From Candidula unifasciata (Eukaryota > Mollusca > Gastropoda > Stylommatophora > Geomitridae): a DNA stretch of 64,000 bases. Within the stretch, counting starts at the first letter, position 1, and each line of letters opens with the position of its first letter. Under the pieces are notes generated by a model, which worked only from the letters and a program-made list of their open reading frames with translations, was not told the origin of the DNA and did not search any database. Where the stretch lies: positions 285,001 through 349,000 of the forward strand of contig CAJHNH020006013.1 of assembly GCA_905116865.2 (NCBI GenBank), written 5' to 3'. Shown here piece after piece: positions 23,497 through 35,154 of this stretch. The translations under genes were made by a program, and so were the position numbers.

Positions 23497-24816
23497 TGTC
23501 ACATATCACTCCTGTCGCGTGCCTAATGTAAGGATTTCTCCTTCAGAACCAGCAGCACTCAGAGATAATTTTGTTGAGTCGTTTGGCTCGTATTGGTCTA
23601 AGGGATTCCCCGTGGCCAATATACGATCAACTTATCTCTGGAGTAGGGCAACTCAAGTATTGGCACTACAAAATATGTCAATATATATATATATATATTA
23701 TTTCTAGGCACACTTGGCTGGACACCCCCACTACTTACTAAAGAAAGCCCCCAGGTTATGATAGTTCATTATCATAACCATGTTAACACATATAAAGAAG
23801 ATACACATACATACACAACTGCGAAACACTTAAAAACGGTGAAATAGAGACACCTAAGTCAGCCATGAAAATGAATGTATATAATCAATGTAAATTAGAT
23901 ATATAAAAGTGAGACAATTGCCAGATCTCAGGATATCATGTCCAAATCACTAGGATCTACACAGACAGAAGGCCTTGGAGATGACATCTTTTCATCACTG
24001 GACACAGGAAGCTGTGAGGAACACAACATCATGCGAAGCATTAGACTTATCTTCTCTTATCTCTGTCTATGATGCCTCCCTCAGCTCCGGATGATTTGAC
24101 TGTCTTTGACTCTGGGAATTCTGCTCCACTGGATCAAGTAGCAAAAGTACTTCACTGTACAGCAACTGTACTGGTATCTAGCATGTCTATATCACCAGTA
24201 AGGACACACAATGTCTTAGAGCCACATTACTCTGGCACTGGTAGCTGTTTGAGGCACAATCTCCCCCATTTTTGGAGATGTCAGGAACCTTCACAGGTGT
24301 TAGCTGGTGGGTAACAAGTTGGTTCTGGTGGTTGGATTGGTGGGTGGATGTTGTTGAGACTGTGAATCTTCTGCCAGCTCTTCAGAAAATATACATCCCA
24401 AGCATATGTAAAAACTGAGACATTTCCAGATTGCCTTGAAAATTGACAGTATACAGGCACAGATTAACACATCTGGAGGCTTGAGAAGCTGGCAAGGAGA
24501 ATGGCGTCAGTTAGACATTTCAGGCGTTGGTACAAAAGAAGTTCCTTGTATACTGGGGCAAGGAGTAAATCGGTTTCCAAGAAACCTCAATTAACTCCCT
24601 AAATATATCCCCAAGAGATATACATTTAAAAGTGGAGTTTAGTTAAAGTAACCAGAAAAGGCAGACATAATAATGTTGTCCAATACAGGCCTATATATAT
24701 AGATATAAGGGACTATATATTTCTGGGCGAGTCCAAGTTTGAATTTTGTGCAGATTACAGGTAAGACAGGTTATCAGCCTTACAGACCGATGCGTAATGG
24801 CTATCATTTCACGACA
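23497..24816 (-). repeat. 3' LTR of the gypsy-type element
   Basis: About 1320 bp, starting TGTCACATATC and ending CACGACA on the plus strand. It carries a five-base insertion near 24571 relative to the other LTR. A G-rich stretch on the minus strand just inside it (TTTGGGGGGGTAC) is a candidate polypurine tract. Confidence 0.95.
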
Positions 24817-25136
24817 GTACCCCCCCAAAGGGAAGAGCGTACTACGCGAATGAAAAATGATCAGCCATTTACACATCTATGGACTCACTACTTTCAGCTT
24901 GCTCATCACCTTCAGTCTGTGAATTATCAGACAAGGGATGGCGGCTCAAGAAATCTGCTCTGAATCAAAGGGTTGACCAAACCAACCTCTCAGAGACAGA
25001 TGAAATATATACAATAATGACAATTCATGTGAAAATAGAGAAACCTATGACCACTATACAATACTACTGAACAAGGAATCTATATAGAATCAGTCGATGG
25101 CCCTGAAGACCTAAGACTGATGACTCCATCCATGTA

Positions 25137-26012
25137 TCACTGATCCCTGCCAGGTACATGCAAAGATGTAGGTTCAGACCGAACCCCCCGATCGGGTTGG
25201 CTGAATAAACCTACACACCATCCTGGTACTCCTGTCATATTCAGGAAATATACCGGTGTGTCTCCTACATCAGTAGTCACACAGGAAGGTCGTCGAGGCA
25301 TGTGGGCTATAATCCCTCCCGTCTGATCCTTCGCGAGGTTCGGAAGGATAATCCTCCCCTCGTCACTATGTGCTCCAACAAACACAGGAAGGAACCCTGG
25401 TGTGAATTGAAAATTCTTCACCTTCTGGTCCTCCTGATGGTCTGGAGGTTTACTCCATTCCTCTTTAAAAAGAGGAGCTTGTACAGGGCATTGACTGAAA
25501 GGCTCAACAGGAACCAATGTCGTATTATACTCCAATAATGAAGTTTGCCCTGGCTTAACTCTCAGGACAGAGTTACACTCTGACAAGAGTGGTTCTATAG
25601 CTTGTTTCTGAGAGACAGAGAGAGTTGGGTTAACCTCTACATCTTTATAAGTCTCCCTGGGGTGAAGAGGATATTCCACAGCTGTGGCTTCTCCACCTTC
25701 CACCTCCATAGCTACAGAAAGTGTCAAGAGGGTCGGTGTGTCACTTACCTCTCTCTCGTTGTATTTCCGGAGGAGATTAATGTGATAGACCTTTGACTTA
25801 CCTTTAATGTTGATCTTATAATGGATCCTGGATATCTTCTCTACCACCGTATAAGGGCCTCCCCAAGCTAACTCCAACTTAGACTTCCCTGATGGTAGCA
25901 GCAAAAGCACCCTATCTCCAACCTCAAGACATCGCTCCTTCGTCTTCCGGTTGAAATGTGCAGCGTACCTCTTACGTGCACGAATCAAGTTCTCTTTGGC
26001 CAGGTCCCCCAC
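25137..26012 (-). pseudogene. Integrase C-terminal module plus truncated RT start (gypsy-type pol)
   Basis: The frame opens with KENLIRARKRYAAHFNRKTK and continues to WGGPYTVVEKISRIHYKI, the GPF/Y-like module at the C-terminus of gypsy integrases. Next comes DVEVNPTLSVSQKQAIEPLL, which resembles the region just before an RT domain. The catalytic RT and RNase H domains never follow; after about residue 195 the sequence is a short unrelated tail ending near the LTR. So the integrase lies upstream of the RT, and the RT-RNase H part has been deleted. A frame break in the G5 run at 26006-26010 separates this piece from the integrase core. Confidence 0.8.
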
Positions 26013-26218
26013 CCTAGCTTTAACCTTCCCTTGAGTTCCTGCACATACTGTGATATGGTTTTCAAGGAATCATCTGCCCCTTCGTCTGTCCATGTCTTCC
26101 TGAGAATGGCCAAGGGTCCAGAAATGGGTCTTCCGAACACCAAGGTCGCAGGTGGAAATCCAGTAGAGGCATTGGGTACTTCCCGGTAGGCGAATAGTGC
26201 TGCAGACAGATACTCGTC

Positions 26219-26956
26219 TCACCTCTCTGGCTTTTCCTGTGTTAATCTTCTCAGAAGCGATACCAACGTTCCATTGAACCGCTCATTCTGGCCGTTCGCT
26301 TGGGGTCGGTATGGACTGGTGCAAATGTGTTGAGACTTGATTATCTGAAACACTTCCTCCATTAGTTTCCCTTTAAACTGAGATCCATTGTCTGTCAGTA
26401 TCTGCGAAGGGAATCCCACTCTGGTGAAAATGCTCATCAATGCCTCTGCCACCGTCTTACTGTCAATCCTCCGAAGTGCAACAGCCTCCGGATACCCTGA
26501 ACAACAGTCGACCAAGGTCAATATGTAAGCATTCTTCTTCTTTGTGAGAGGAAGTGGTCCAACCAAATCGACCGCCACCCTTTCAAAAGGTGTGGAGGTG
26601 ACAGGGGTTTCCCCCAGTCCGACTGGTGCATTCCTGCCTTTGGGAGCTACCTTCTGGCACTCCGGACAGGATTTGACATAACGCATGATATCTGCTGACA
26701 TACCTGGCCAAAAGTAATGGCAGGCAATGCGTTGTGTCGTTGCATGTATTCCCATATGGGCACTATAGGCTATAGTGTGCCCCATCTGGAGAATCTGCTG
26801 TCTATATGTTTTGGGTACTACTAGCTGACTGTGCTCTGTATACTTGTCACTTGCCCATCTGTAAAGCAACTTACCTTTCATGAAAAATTCTTTCTTCAAA
26901 GGAGGATTGTGACTTGCAGTTAACTTTTTTAAAACATGCCTTAAGGGTTGGGTCAC
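26219..26956 (-). pseudogene. Integrase core of the gypsy-type element, interrupted
   Basis: The frame contains the zinc-binding HHCC region (GHTIAYSAHMGIHATTQRI then CPECQKVAP) and the catalytic core with AVDLVGPL, LTDNGSQF and PYRPQANGQNERFNGTL, which supply the D, D and E residues. An in-frame TGA at 26219-26221 stops it before the C-terminal module. The same frame continues open for about 60 codons beyond that stop. Two A-rich runs between the protease and this frame also shift the reading frame. The enzyme would insert the element's cDNA into the genome; this copy is not intact. Confidence 0.88.
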
Positions 26957-26979
26957 TACTTTGGGCCACCTTAATTTCC

Positions 26980-28473
26980 TCAGGAAGAGGATTTACATGA
27001 GGAGAATCCTCTAAAGCACTTTTTATGTTGTGCTCGGGTGGTCACCGCAGCAAGATGCTCTGAAGGTTTCTTCGGCTCTGCTAAAAATACATAAGTAGCG
27101 CCAAGAATTAAATCAAAGGTACAGTGTTCGAGCACTGCAGCCTCAGTTACCCCCGAGACATACTTTGAACGGACCTTAATCTTAGCAATAGGCAAGTTTA
27201 AAGGTTTAGCATCCAATGTGGCACATTGGAGCTCTATGAATCTGCCAGTATACTGATCAGGTTTTACAAACTCTGGCCTCACCACACAGCCATATGACAA
27301 ACCACTATCATACAGACAATTTAGAGAATATCCATTAGCCCAAACCCTCTCTACCACAGGAGGCCTATTGGAACCATTGTACAATTGTTCCTGGGTAGAA
27401 GGTACTACAGTAGACAACAAAGCTGATACTTGTAAATTCCCTGACTGTTTGGATTTACATTCCTTAGTCCAGTGGTTATTATTTTTACAAATATGGCAGT
27501 AAGGCTTTTTAGGGCCATTAAAGGGTTGTCTATGTTGTGTTCCCTGAACTTTTGAGGGGTTCTGGGGTTGTGCTTGGGATGAATTCTTTTTAGGGGATTC
27601 ATTTTGATGGGTTTTATGACCATTACCATTATTTTTCCCTTGGCCCTGGGCCTTGGGTTTCCCACCTATACACACTTCTTTATGTGCCATCTCATACCTC
27701 TCAGCACACATCAACATCTCACTCAGTCTGTCAGCACCATTCTCCGTCAGGAAGGTTTGCATAGGTCGAGGTAATGTCTCTCGGAGTTGTTCCGTTAGGA
27801 TCATCTCCTGTAAATCTTCAAAAGAAGAGGAGTATCCAGACATTTCCCTCCACCTGGTCAAATATCCCTGAAGGCGACTGGCGAACTGAGGATAGTTCTC
27901 CCCTGTCATCTTTCTCTCATTTCTGAACTTCTGTCTGTATGTTGCAGCATTAAGTTCGAAACGTTTCAGTAAAGCCTGACACAATGCATCATAATCAGTC
28001 TCAGTACCGGTAGGCATCCGTTGATAAATCTCGTATGCCTCACCCCTCAAACCTTGAGCCAACTTCAGCGTGTACATGTTCCTTTCCAAGTTGTACAAAG
28101 ATGCCAATTTGCCAAATCGGTCTAGGTACTGTTCAATATTTTCAGCCTTCGGGTCGAAGACTGGCATAGGAAAGTTCATCGCTTGAGCTGAGCTACTGTG
28201 CGTTGATGCACCATCAATCTCAGGTGTTGGAGATCTGGGTCTATTACCCTCTCTCTGTGCCTGAAGTTCCAATTCTCTTAACCTCACCTCCTGTTCCAAC
28301 TTCATTCTTTCTGACTCCCTCTCAGACTCAATTCGGAGTCTCTCAGCCTCACGGGCTTCCATCCTCATCTCACGTTCCGTGGTTTTAATCCACTCGGTCA
28401 TTTCTTTACCCTCCAATCCCATCTGGACAGCCATGTCCTTCAATTCCTGTATGGAAATTTTTGACTGTGACAT
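26980..28473 (-). CDS. Gag with C-terminal retropepsin-like region
   Basis: The 497-residue frame starts at the first Met after the 5' LTR and leader. Residues about 40-80 are charged and likely coiled coil. A SCAN-like capsid region follows (FELNAATYRQKFRNERKMTG). A single CCHC knuckle, CHICKNNNHWTKEC, lies near residue 324 for RNA binding. A degenerate protease region holds CLYDSGLSYGCVV near residue 388 and FDLILGATYVF later. The Asp-Ser-Gly catalytic triad is kept, but the surrounding residues are unusual. The frame then runs off into TTRAQHKKC and stops, with the pol frame shifted. It is the best-preserved gene of the element and may still be translated. Confidence 0.88.
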   Translation of the reverse strand: MSQSKISIQELKDMAVQMGLEGKEMTEWIKTTEREMRMEAREAERLRIESERESERMKLEQEVRLRELELQAQREGNRPRSPTPEIDGASTHSSSAQAMNFPMPVFDPKAENIEQYLDRFGKLASLYNLERNMYTLKLAQGLRGEAYEIYQRMPTGTETDYDALCQALLKRFELNAATYRQKFRNERKMTGENYPQFASRLQGYLTRWREMSGYSSSFEDLQEMILTEQLRETLPRPMQTFLTENGADRLSEMLMCAERYEMAHKEVCIGGKPKAQGQGKNNGNGHKTHQNESPKKNSSQAQPQNPSKVQGTQHRQPFNGPKKPYCHICKNNNHWTKECKSKQSGNLQVSALLSTVVPSTQEQLYNGSNRPPVVERVWANGYSLNCLYDSGLSYGCVVRPEFVKPDQYTGRFIELQCATLDAKPLNLPIAKIKVRSKYVSGVTEAAVLEHCTFDLILGATYVFLAEPKKPSEHLAAVTTRAQHKKCFRGFSSCKSSS

Positions 28474-28791
28474 ACTGTCTTGTCAATCTAACAGTCCACA
28501 ACAAAATATATTGTCACCAACAATGTAAATATAATCAACAATAGATTAAATTATCTCCACCAACCAAGGTTGTACCTAACCTAATGTACTTAGACACCAC
28601 AAAACACCACAATGATTACAAATCACTCCTAGGAGTATACTCTAAGAACTGACCCAGAATGGTCACAACTGTGTTAACAAAAAACAAACACTGAACAACT
28701 CCTGGCCAAGATCACCAGCAAATTTTAAAGATTGAACAGTGTACAAAACAATCCCACGACGAGACCACAGATTTTTGGGGATATGTTGTTC

Positions 28792-30107
28792 TGTCACATA
28801 TCACTCCTGTCGCGTGCCTAATGTAAGGATTTCTCCTTCAGAACCAGCAGCACTCAGAGATAATTTTGTTGAGTCGTTTGGCTCGTATTGGTCTAAGGGA
28901 TTCCCCGTGGCCAATATACGATCAACTTATCTCTGGAGTAGGGCAACTCAAGTATTGGCACTACAAAATATGTCAATATATATATATATATATTATTTCT
29001 AGGCACACTTGGCTGGACACCCCCACTACTTACTAAAGAAAGCCCCCAGGTTATGATAGTTCATTATCATAACCATGTTAACACATATAAAGAAGATACA
29101 CATACATACACAACTGCGAAACACTTAAAAACGGTGAAATAGAGACACCTAAGTCAGCCATGAAAATGAATGTATATATTCAATCTAAATTAGATATATA
29201 AAAGTGAGACAAATTGCCAGATCTCAGGATATCATGTCCAAATCACTAGGATCTACACAGACAGAAGGCCTTGGAGATGACATCTTTTCATCACTGGACA
29301 CAGGAAGCTGTGAGGAACACAACATCATGCGAAGCATTAGACTTATCTTCTCTTATCTCTGTCTATGATGCCTCCCTCAGCTCCGGATGATTTGACTGTC
29401 TTTGACTCTGGGAATTCTGCTCCACTGGATCAAGTAGCAAGAGTACTTCACTGTACAGCAACTGTACTGGTATCTAGCATGTCTATATCACCAGTAAGGA
29501 CACACAATGTCTTAGAGCCACATTACTCTGGCACTGGTAGTTGTTTGAGGCACAATCTCCCCCATTTTTGGAGATGTCAGGAACCTTCACAGGTGTTAGC
29601 TGGTGGGTAACAAGTTGGTTCTGGTGGTTGGATTGGTGGGTGGATGTTGTTGAGACTGTGAATCTTCTGCCAGCTCTTCAGAAAATATACATCCCAAGCA
29701 TATGTAAAAACTGAGACATTTCCAGATTGCCTTGAAAATTGACAGTATACAGGCACAGATTAACACATCTGGAGGCTTGAGAAGCTGGCAAGGAGAATGG
29801 CGTCAGTTAGACATTTCAGGCGTTGGTACAAAAGAAGTTCCTTGTATACTGGGGCAAGGAGTAAATTCCAAGAAACCTCAATTAACTCCCTAAATATATC
29901 ACCAAGAGATATACATTTAAAAGTGGAGTTTAGTTAAAGTAACCAGAAAAGGCAGACATAATAATGTTGTCCAATACAGGCCTATATATATAGATATAAG
30001 GGACTATATATTTCTGGGCGAGTCCAAGTTTGAATTTTGTGCAGATTACAGGTAAGACAGGTTATCAGCCTTACAGACCGATGCGTAATGGCTATCATTT
30101 CACGACA
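28792..30107 (-). repeat. 5' LTR of the gypsy-type element
   Basis: About 1316 bp, nearly identical to the LTR at 23497-24816; differences seen include GAATGTATATATTCAATCT versus ATAATCAATGT and CAAGAG versus CAAAAG. It would carry the promoter on the minus strand. Confidence 0.95.
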
Positions 30108-30894
30108 ACATTTCTTTCTCGTCTCTCAATTTTTGATGTTATAGTCTTTCATTCAGAATGAGTTTAAATACTAAACACGTAACCCCCCCCCCTCCTTCTC
30201 CCCTCCCCCCACCCCCTCCCCCCACCCCTCCCCCACTGAAACAGCTCGATCAGAATAGACACAAAAAATAAATCTCTAATGTACATACATTTCCGGTCCA
30301 CTGACTTCAGCAACAGCATAAACAGACCATTTATGTGATACATTCTGGGTCATCTAGCATGTTAACGTAAGCCAAAGTTAAAAAACCGAATAAATGCGCA
30401 GTCGTTTTGGCGCCTGTTACATAACACGGCAGAATCAGAAGGGCTATATTATGAATGTGGTTTCTTTGTACAGAGCAAATAGTTCATTCCGATCATTTAT
30501 ATCTTTATAAACTAGACAACACGTCGCTCTCTTCCTCCCATACGTTGTTCCTTGTCGGATCCACTTCTAATACCTCGTTCATACGATCCACGGCCAGCTC
30601 CAGAATAATTAGAGATGGGCGTGATACGATCGTACACATGCTATTTCGTGTAAACTACTATCTTCTGTCAGCATTCATTCATAAATCGTCTTCATAATGT
30701 CTTCAGTGTGTTCCCGGAGTTATCACTTTTGTAGCCAGAGGTCTACAAGAAAACTTTAAGGTTTGATTACCATGTGTAGAGTAATAGAACGTTAACGAAA
30801 GAACTAACTTTATTTTCATTGGGCAGGCAGAACCGTTTTACATTCTGCCCTTTCGAACGCTCATTTTTCACACTGTTATTGCTGCCACGAGGGT
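30108..30894. other. Non-coding stretch, no gene seen
   Basis: Begins with the gypsy target duplication, then a C/T-rich low-complexity run (30183-30237). The remainder shows no family features. Confidence 0.45.
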
Positions 30895-31290
30895 GCTGCG
30901 TGGTCTCGATGCATGGTGTCCGCCTCGAGTGCTAGAGGTTCCGGGTTCAATCCCGGGCTGGGATATTTTGCACGTGGACTTGGACTTCTAGTATTTCCCC
31001 TGGTCTCTGGGTAGTGAGATCAGACGCACGTGTGCATTGTTATGCACGTAAAAAATCCCTTGGCAGTTGGAAATCGAAAAGAGTAGCCTAACGGCTCTGC
31101 CCAGGGAAAATTTGGAGTTAAAAATTTACCTAAAGTGTTTCAGGATCCTCGCCGTGGCTACAGAGCCTGTGCACTGTGCTCAGCCTCTTCGGACTCAGAC
31201 TTGAGTTAGAAGAAATAAGCGAGCACTTATAGGTTACGGTGTGCCATGATGTTGATCCGTTGTTCAAACTTCGAACTTCAAACGGATAAA
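30895..31290 (+). repeat. SINE family B copy, full-length, about 395 bp
   Basis: The tRNA-like head (GCTGCGTGGTCTCGATGCAT, then B-box GGTTCCGGGTTCAATCCCGG) is followed by a long conserved body: CCCTTGGCAGTTGGAAATCG, GGCTCTGCCCAGG, CTTCGGACTCAGACTTGAG and finally GTGCCATGATGTTGATCCG. It is the reference copy for those at 31.6, 36.4, 44.7 and 55.4 kb. Confidence 0.88.
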
Positions 31291-31571
31291 GATCGCAGTT
31301 ATAACCGACTGCTTCACCTGGTTTAAAGCGACCGTCATTTTTTCCCATAAAGAAGTGAAAAGAGTCCTTTCCGTTCTTAAAACAGACTTCTGTGTACTTA
31401 TCTCTCTTCCCGGTTCAGTGATCCAGCGAACACGGCGGATGTCCTCCGATAGGTCAGGCGCCAACAACAGTAACAATGTCAAGACATTAACTGCGTGTCA
31501 AAGTTCATTATTGACTATCAACAGACATACACAACGAAACATACTAAAGTGAACATGAAACAATGTCCAGC

Positions 31572-31875
31572 ATTTTTTCCTGTGGACTTCTTGTAATTTC
31601 CCCTGGTCTCCGGGTAGTACATCGCACACGGATGTACTATTGCACACGTAACAAAAAAGTCCCTTGGCAGTTAGAAATTGAAAAGAGTAGCTTTACGGCG
31701 CTGCCCGGGCAAAATTTGGAGTTTAAAATCTACCCAAAGTATTTCAGGATCCTCGCCGGTGCAACAGAGTTCGTGCACCACTGCGCTCAGATTCTCCAGA
31801 CTCGGGCTTGAGTTAGAAGAAAAACGGAGCACTTATGGGTTATACCTGTGTGCCATGATGTTGAATAAACATAAA
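31572..31875 (+). repeat. SINE family B copy, lacking the tRNA-like head
   Basis: Starts in the body at TGTGGACTTCTTGTAATTTC and runs to TGTGTGCCATGATGTTGAAT. It lies about 280 bp from the previous copy in the same orientation. Confidence 0.8.
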
Positions 31876-33677
31876 CATGGTCTAGTTTAAACGTTACCGC
31901 AATTCCACAAAGAAATAGAGAGCCCAAAACCTAGTGAAGAAAATAATGCGAACAAGACGGGATGGCAAAGAATACAAGATACGCTAATGTTGAGCCTGGG
32001 GACTTGAGACTGTAGCTATTGCAGTCGACAAAAACTGCAGGTTAGCTCCCCCCCCCCTTCCTTTTCTTTTCCCTCCCACCCAACAAGACAAAAAAAAAAA
32101 AAAAAAAATCCAATCCTTCACCTAGGATCGAACTACGTATGAGAACCAGTATTACCATTCGAAGAGCCGCTCCAATGGTTTGTAAATGTCACAATTCATC
32201 TCTCTACCCTGCACCACCGCTACAGATGTCACGGAGATCGTACTATTTTACCTTACGTGCTATCATTATGTTGACTGGTCGACATACACATTCAAAGACA
32301 TTCACTAGCCAACAAGAAAGGTACAGTGTTTACCCCAGTCGGCTCGCGTCCAAGAGAACGAGGATAAGACAAAGATACACATTTTGAACTCTATCAGTGA
32401 ATGCGTCATTGGGTGTGAATGAAGTTATTATCCGCCATACTTGCTACACTATCCATGCGTCCTGGACTAGTTGTTCTCCTCGCAGTGTTTACGTCATAAA
32501 TACTCGAATCATTACGCCATTCACTAGCCCACACTAGGAGACAAACTTGTATATCATATCTGATAATTAGATGAAACAGTAAAGGTTAATATTTCTATGT
32601 CATCTTGGAGAAAGGGTATTAACACGACCTCCCATAGCTTTTTATTTGGTGGGGGGGGGGGGAAGAAGGGACCTGTTCACGTTTCCCGGTCCATCTAAAC
32701 ACTTTCTCAGTCTGATCTAAATCAGAAGGATGTCACGTTGCCCTGCTTTCTTCGAAAAGTCTCTCGTGTGACCTAGGTTCAGGCTGTGGGTTGGGGAGAG
32801 GGGTGGTGGGGGTTGGGTTAGGACAAGTTCTAGATGTTCTTGGGTCGTTGAAAGCTATGTCGTTGTGTAGCATAGAACACTCGACATCTGCGCTGATGTA
32901 ATTAGCGACAACGTGACACCCCTCTGACGTGGAACATTCTGAAAAAGCAGGAATTAAAGGTAAGGCAGTAGGTAGAAGGGCGGGAAACGTGACCTGGGTT
33001 GCTCCCCCCCCCCCCCCCCCTCCCGAGAGCTGGTCGTAGGTACTAATATCTTCTTCGTGTAGTCAAGTAGAGTTGGTAATCGTGTTGCTTCCTCCACTGT
33101 GTAAAGACCGGATATGACATCATTCAGGACAAGCTCATATTAGCTCAGTCTCCCTACTCAATAGCAAGCAAAGAGTCTCTACACTGCTGGTACCCGTTCT
33201 TATACGGCTAGCCACTCGTCTTGCCCCTCCCCCTTTAAACCGAGTCTCGAGTGGTGTCCAATTCGTCCACAGCCTTAAATCTAGCTAAATACAACATAAA
33301 AAGGGACTGGAAAGTTTAATGACGGGTATGGAAAAGACGCGCACAAATACAACTAAAGTTTTAACCAGAGTATTTGTCAATGGAATTAGTATGCAACACA
33401 AAATGTGACGGGAAAACTCAAGACAACAGAGCTTCTAAACAAATAAGGTCAAACATGAAACCGAGAAATACATTAAACGGGAAAATATAAACATGAAGGG
33501 CTATATTACGAAACGAAATAAGTAAGAAAGAATTTCAAAAACAGAGATGGGGAAATATAGAAGGTGAAATAAATAAATATATTATTAAAATGACATTAGC
33601 TATGTTAAATATTGATCCACCCATTCCCTCCACTGAATTTGCTAATTACATTATATGTTGTTTTCAGCACTTTAGAA
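31876..33677. other. Non-coding stretch, no gene seen
   Basis: Homopolymer runs (C9 at 32048, A18 near 32093, G12 at 32651, C18 near 33005) and AT-rich sequence. Short frames have no recognisable domains. Confidence 0.45.
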
Positions 33678-33930
33678 GTCGCCGTGGTGTAGCGGTTAGA
33701 TGCTCGCCTGCTGACCGAAAAGGTCGTGGGTTTGAGTCCTGAGGGAAATGGGCTTTCTTTAAAAATGACCTTGGCTCCCAGGTCCACCCAGTGGGTACGT
33801 CCTGGGAAGTAAAGGCGGCGGGCGTGATGTTGACCACATCACCCACCAAGTGACGATTGGTCTATAAAATATATGTCTAGCCCTATGTGCTTGTTACGTA
33901 TGAAGACGTAGAAAGGGGTCCGTTACTTTT
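33678..33930 (+). repeat. SINE family A copy, full-length
   Basis: The best copy: head GCCGTGGTGTAGCGGTTAGA with a clear A-box, B-box GGTCGTGGGTTTGAGTCC, then CAGGTCCACCCAGTGGGTAC, GGGAAGTAAAGGCGGC, GACCACATCACCCACCAAG and the tail TATGTCTAGCCCTATGTGC. Confidence 0.88.
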
Positions 33931-33943
33931 GTTTTTGTTTTTA

Positions 33944-34787
33944 GCACTTCTGGTCAATAGCTTGACTGCAGTCAAACACACTCCTGGTCATCAGCTTGAC
34001 CGCAGTCAAACACACTCCTGGTCATCAGCTTGACCGCAGTCAAACCCACTTGTGGTCATCAGCTTGACTGCAGTCAAGCACACTCCTGGTCATCAGCTTG
34101 ACTTCAGTCAAACACACTCCTGGTCATCAGCTTGACCGCAGTCAAACACACTTCTGGTCATCAGCTTGACCGCAGTCAAGCACACTTCTGGTCATCAGCT
34201 TGACCGCAGTCAAGCACACTCCTGGTCATCAGCTTGACTGCAGTCAAACACACTCCTGGTCATCAGCTTGACTGCAGTCAAGCACACTCCTGGTCATCAG
34301 CTTGACCGCAGTCAAGCACACTCCTGGTCATCAGCTTGACCGCAGTCAAGCACACTTCTGGTCATCAGCTTGACCGCAGTCAAGCACACTCCTGGTCATC
34401 AGCTTGACTGCAGTCAAACACACTCCTGGTCATCAGCTTGACTGCAGTCAAGCACACTCCTGGTCATCAGCTTGACCGCAGTCAAGCACACTCCTGGTCA
34501 TCAGCTTGACCGCAGTCAAGCACACTTCTGGTCATCAGCTTGACCGCAGTCAAACACACTCCTGGTCATCAGCTTGACCGCAGTCAAGCACACTTCTGGT
34601 CATCAGCTTGACCGCAGTCAAGCACACTTCTGGTCATCAGCTTGACCGCAGTCAAGCACACTTCTGGTCATTAGCTTGACCGCAGTCAAGCACACTTGTG
34701 GTCATCAGCTTGACCGCAGTCAAGCACACTTGTGGTCATCAGCTTGACCGCAGTCAAGCACACTTCTGGTCATCAGCTTGACATTAG
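33944..34787. repeat. Minisatellite array, 34-bp palindrome-containing unit, about 25 copies
   Basis: Unit CTGGTCATCAGCTTGACCGC, AGTCAAGCACACTC. In the variant with T at the centre, CTTGACTGCAGTCAAG is a perfect 16-bp palindrome; the common CCGCAG variant has one mismatch pair. No unique spacers separate the units, so it is not a CRISPR array. A long segment of about eight units appears duplicated (compare 34140-34350 with 34320-34530). Confidence 0.96.
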
Positions 34788-35154
34788 GCAAGCCTTATTT
34801 ACTTCTTTATTTGTCTGTTGACGATCATTTATGACAAAGTTGCTCATTTCGAATCCTTCTGAACAGACATATGCTGACTCAAAATGTCACTATTCGGATA
34901 CTAATCCAACCAGAACAAATACTAGAACCCCTTTTAACCATATAAACAGTTATATATTTACTCTACCATGTAGCCTACTGTCCAGTATCAGTGAGTATCA
35001 AGTTAAAAGTCTAGGTAATGTCGAGAGGAACGACTTCGTTGCACCGGCTTTTGTCTCATTTTGAGACAATTTTGTTGTTGTTTTAGAGCCCCACTCTGGT
35101 TGTTGCCAGGCGCCCTAATATAACGAACGGGGTTTCTGGGACCTGTCCCCAGGT
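34788..35154. other. Non-coding stretch with a dispersed repeat end
   Basis: AT-rich. The repeat also seen at 11925-12075 starts near 35085 (GCCCCACTCTGG, then GGGGTTTCTGGGACCTGTCC). Confidence 0.5.

Larger units (their letters stand above)
23497..30107 (-). mobile_element. Ty3/gypsy-type LTR retrotransposon, structurally complete but lacking the RT core
   Basis: Two LTRs of about 1.3 kb with TGT...ACA ends bound a 6.6-kb element. The same five bases, ACATT, flank it at 23492-23496 and 30108-30112, giving a clear target-site duplication. Genes run on the minus strand: gag with a protease-like end, a broken integrase, then only the start of the reverse transcriptase. This protease-integrase-RT order is that of Gmr1-like gypsy elements, not the usual one with RT first. 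The LTRs differ at only a handful of sites, so insertion was recent, yet the coding region is defective. The element therefore probably moved with proteins from a relative. No convincing primer-binding site was identified next to the 5' LTR. Confidence 0.93.

Noticed and set aside
23497..30107. Endogenous retrovirus with env
   Set aside because: No envelope-like frame follows the integrase; the space before the 3' LTR holds only a truncated RT start and a short tail.
30895..30965. tRNA gene suggested by GGTTCCGGGTTCAATCCCGG
   Set aside because: It continues into the family B SINE body shared by five loci.
33944..34787. CRISPR-like array of palindromic repeats
   Set aside because: Units are directly tandem with no unique spacers and no cas genes, in a eukaryotic context. 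It is a minisatellite.
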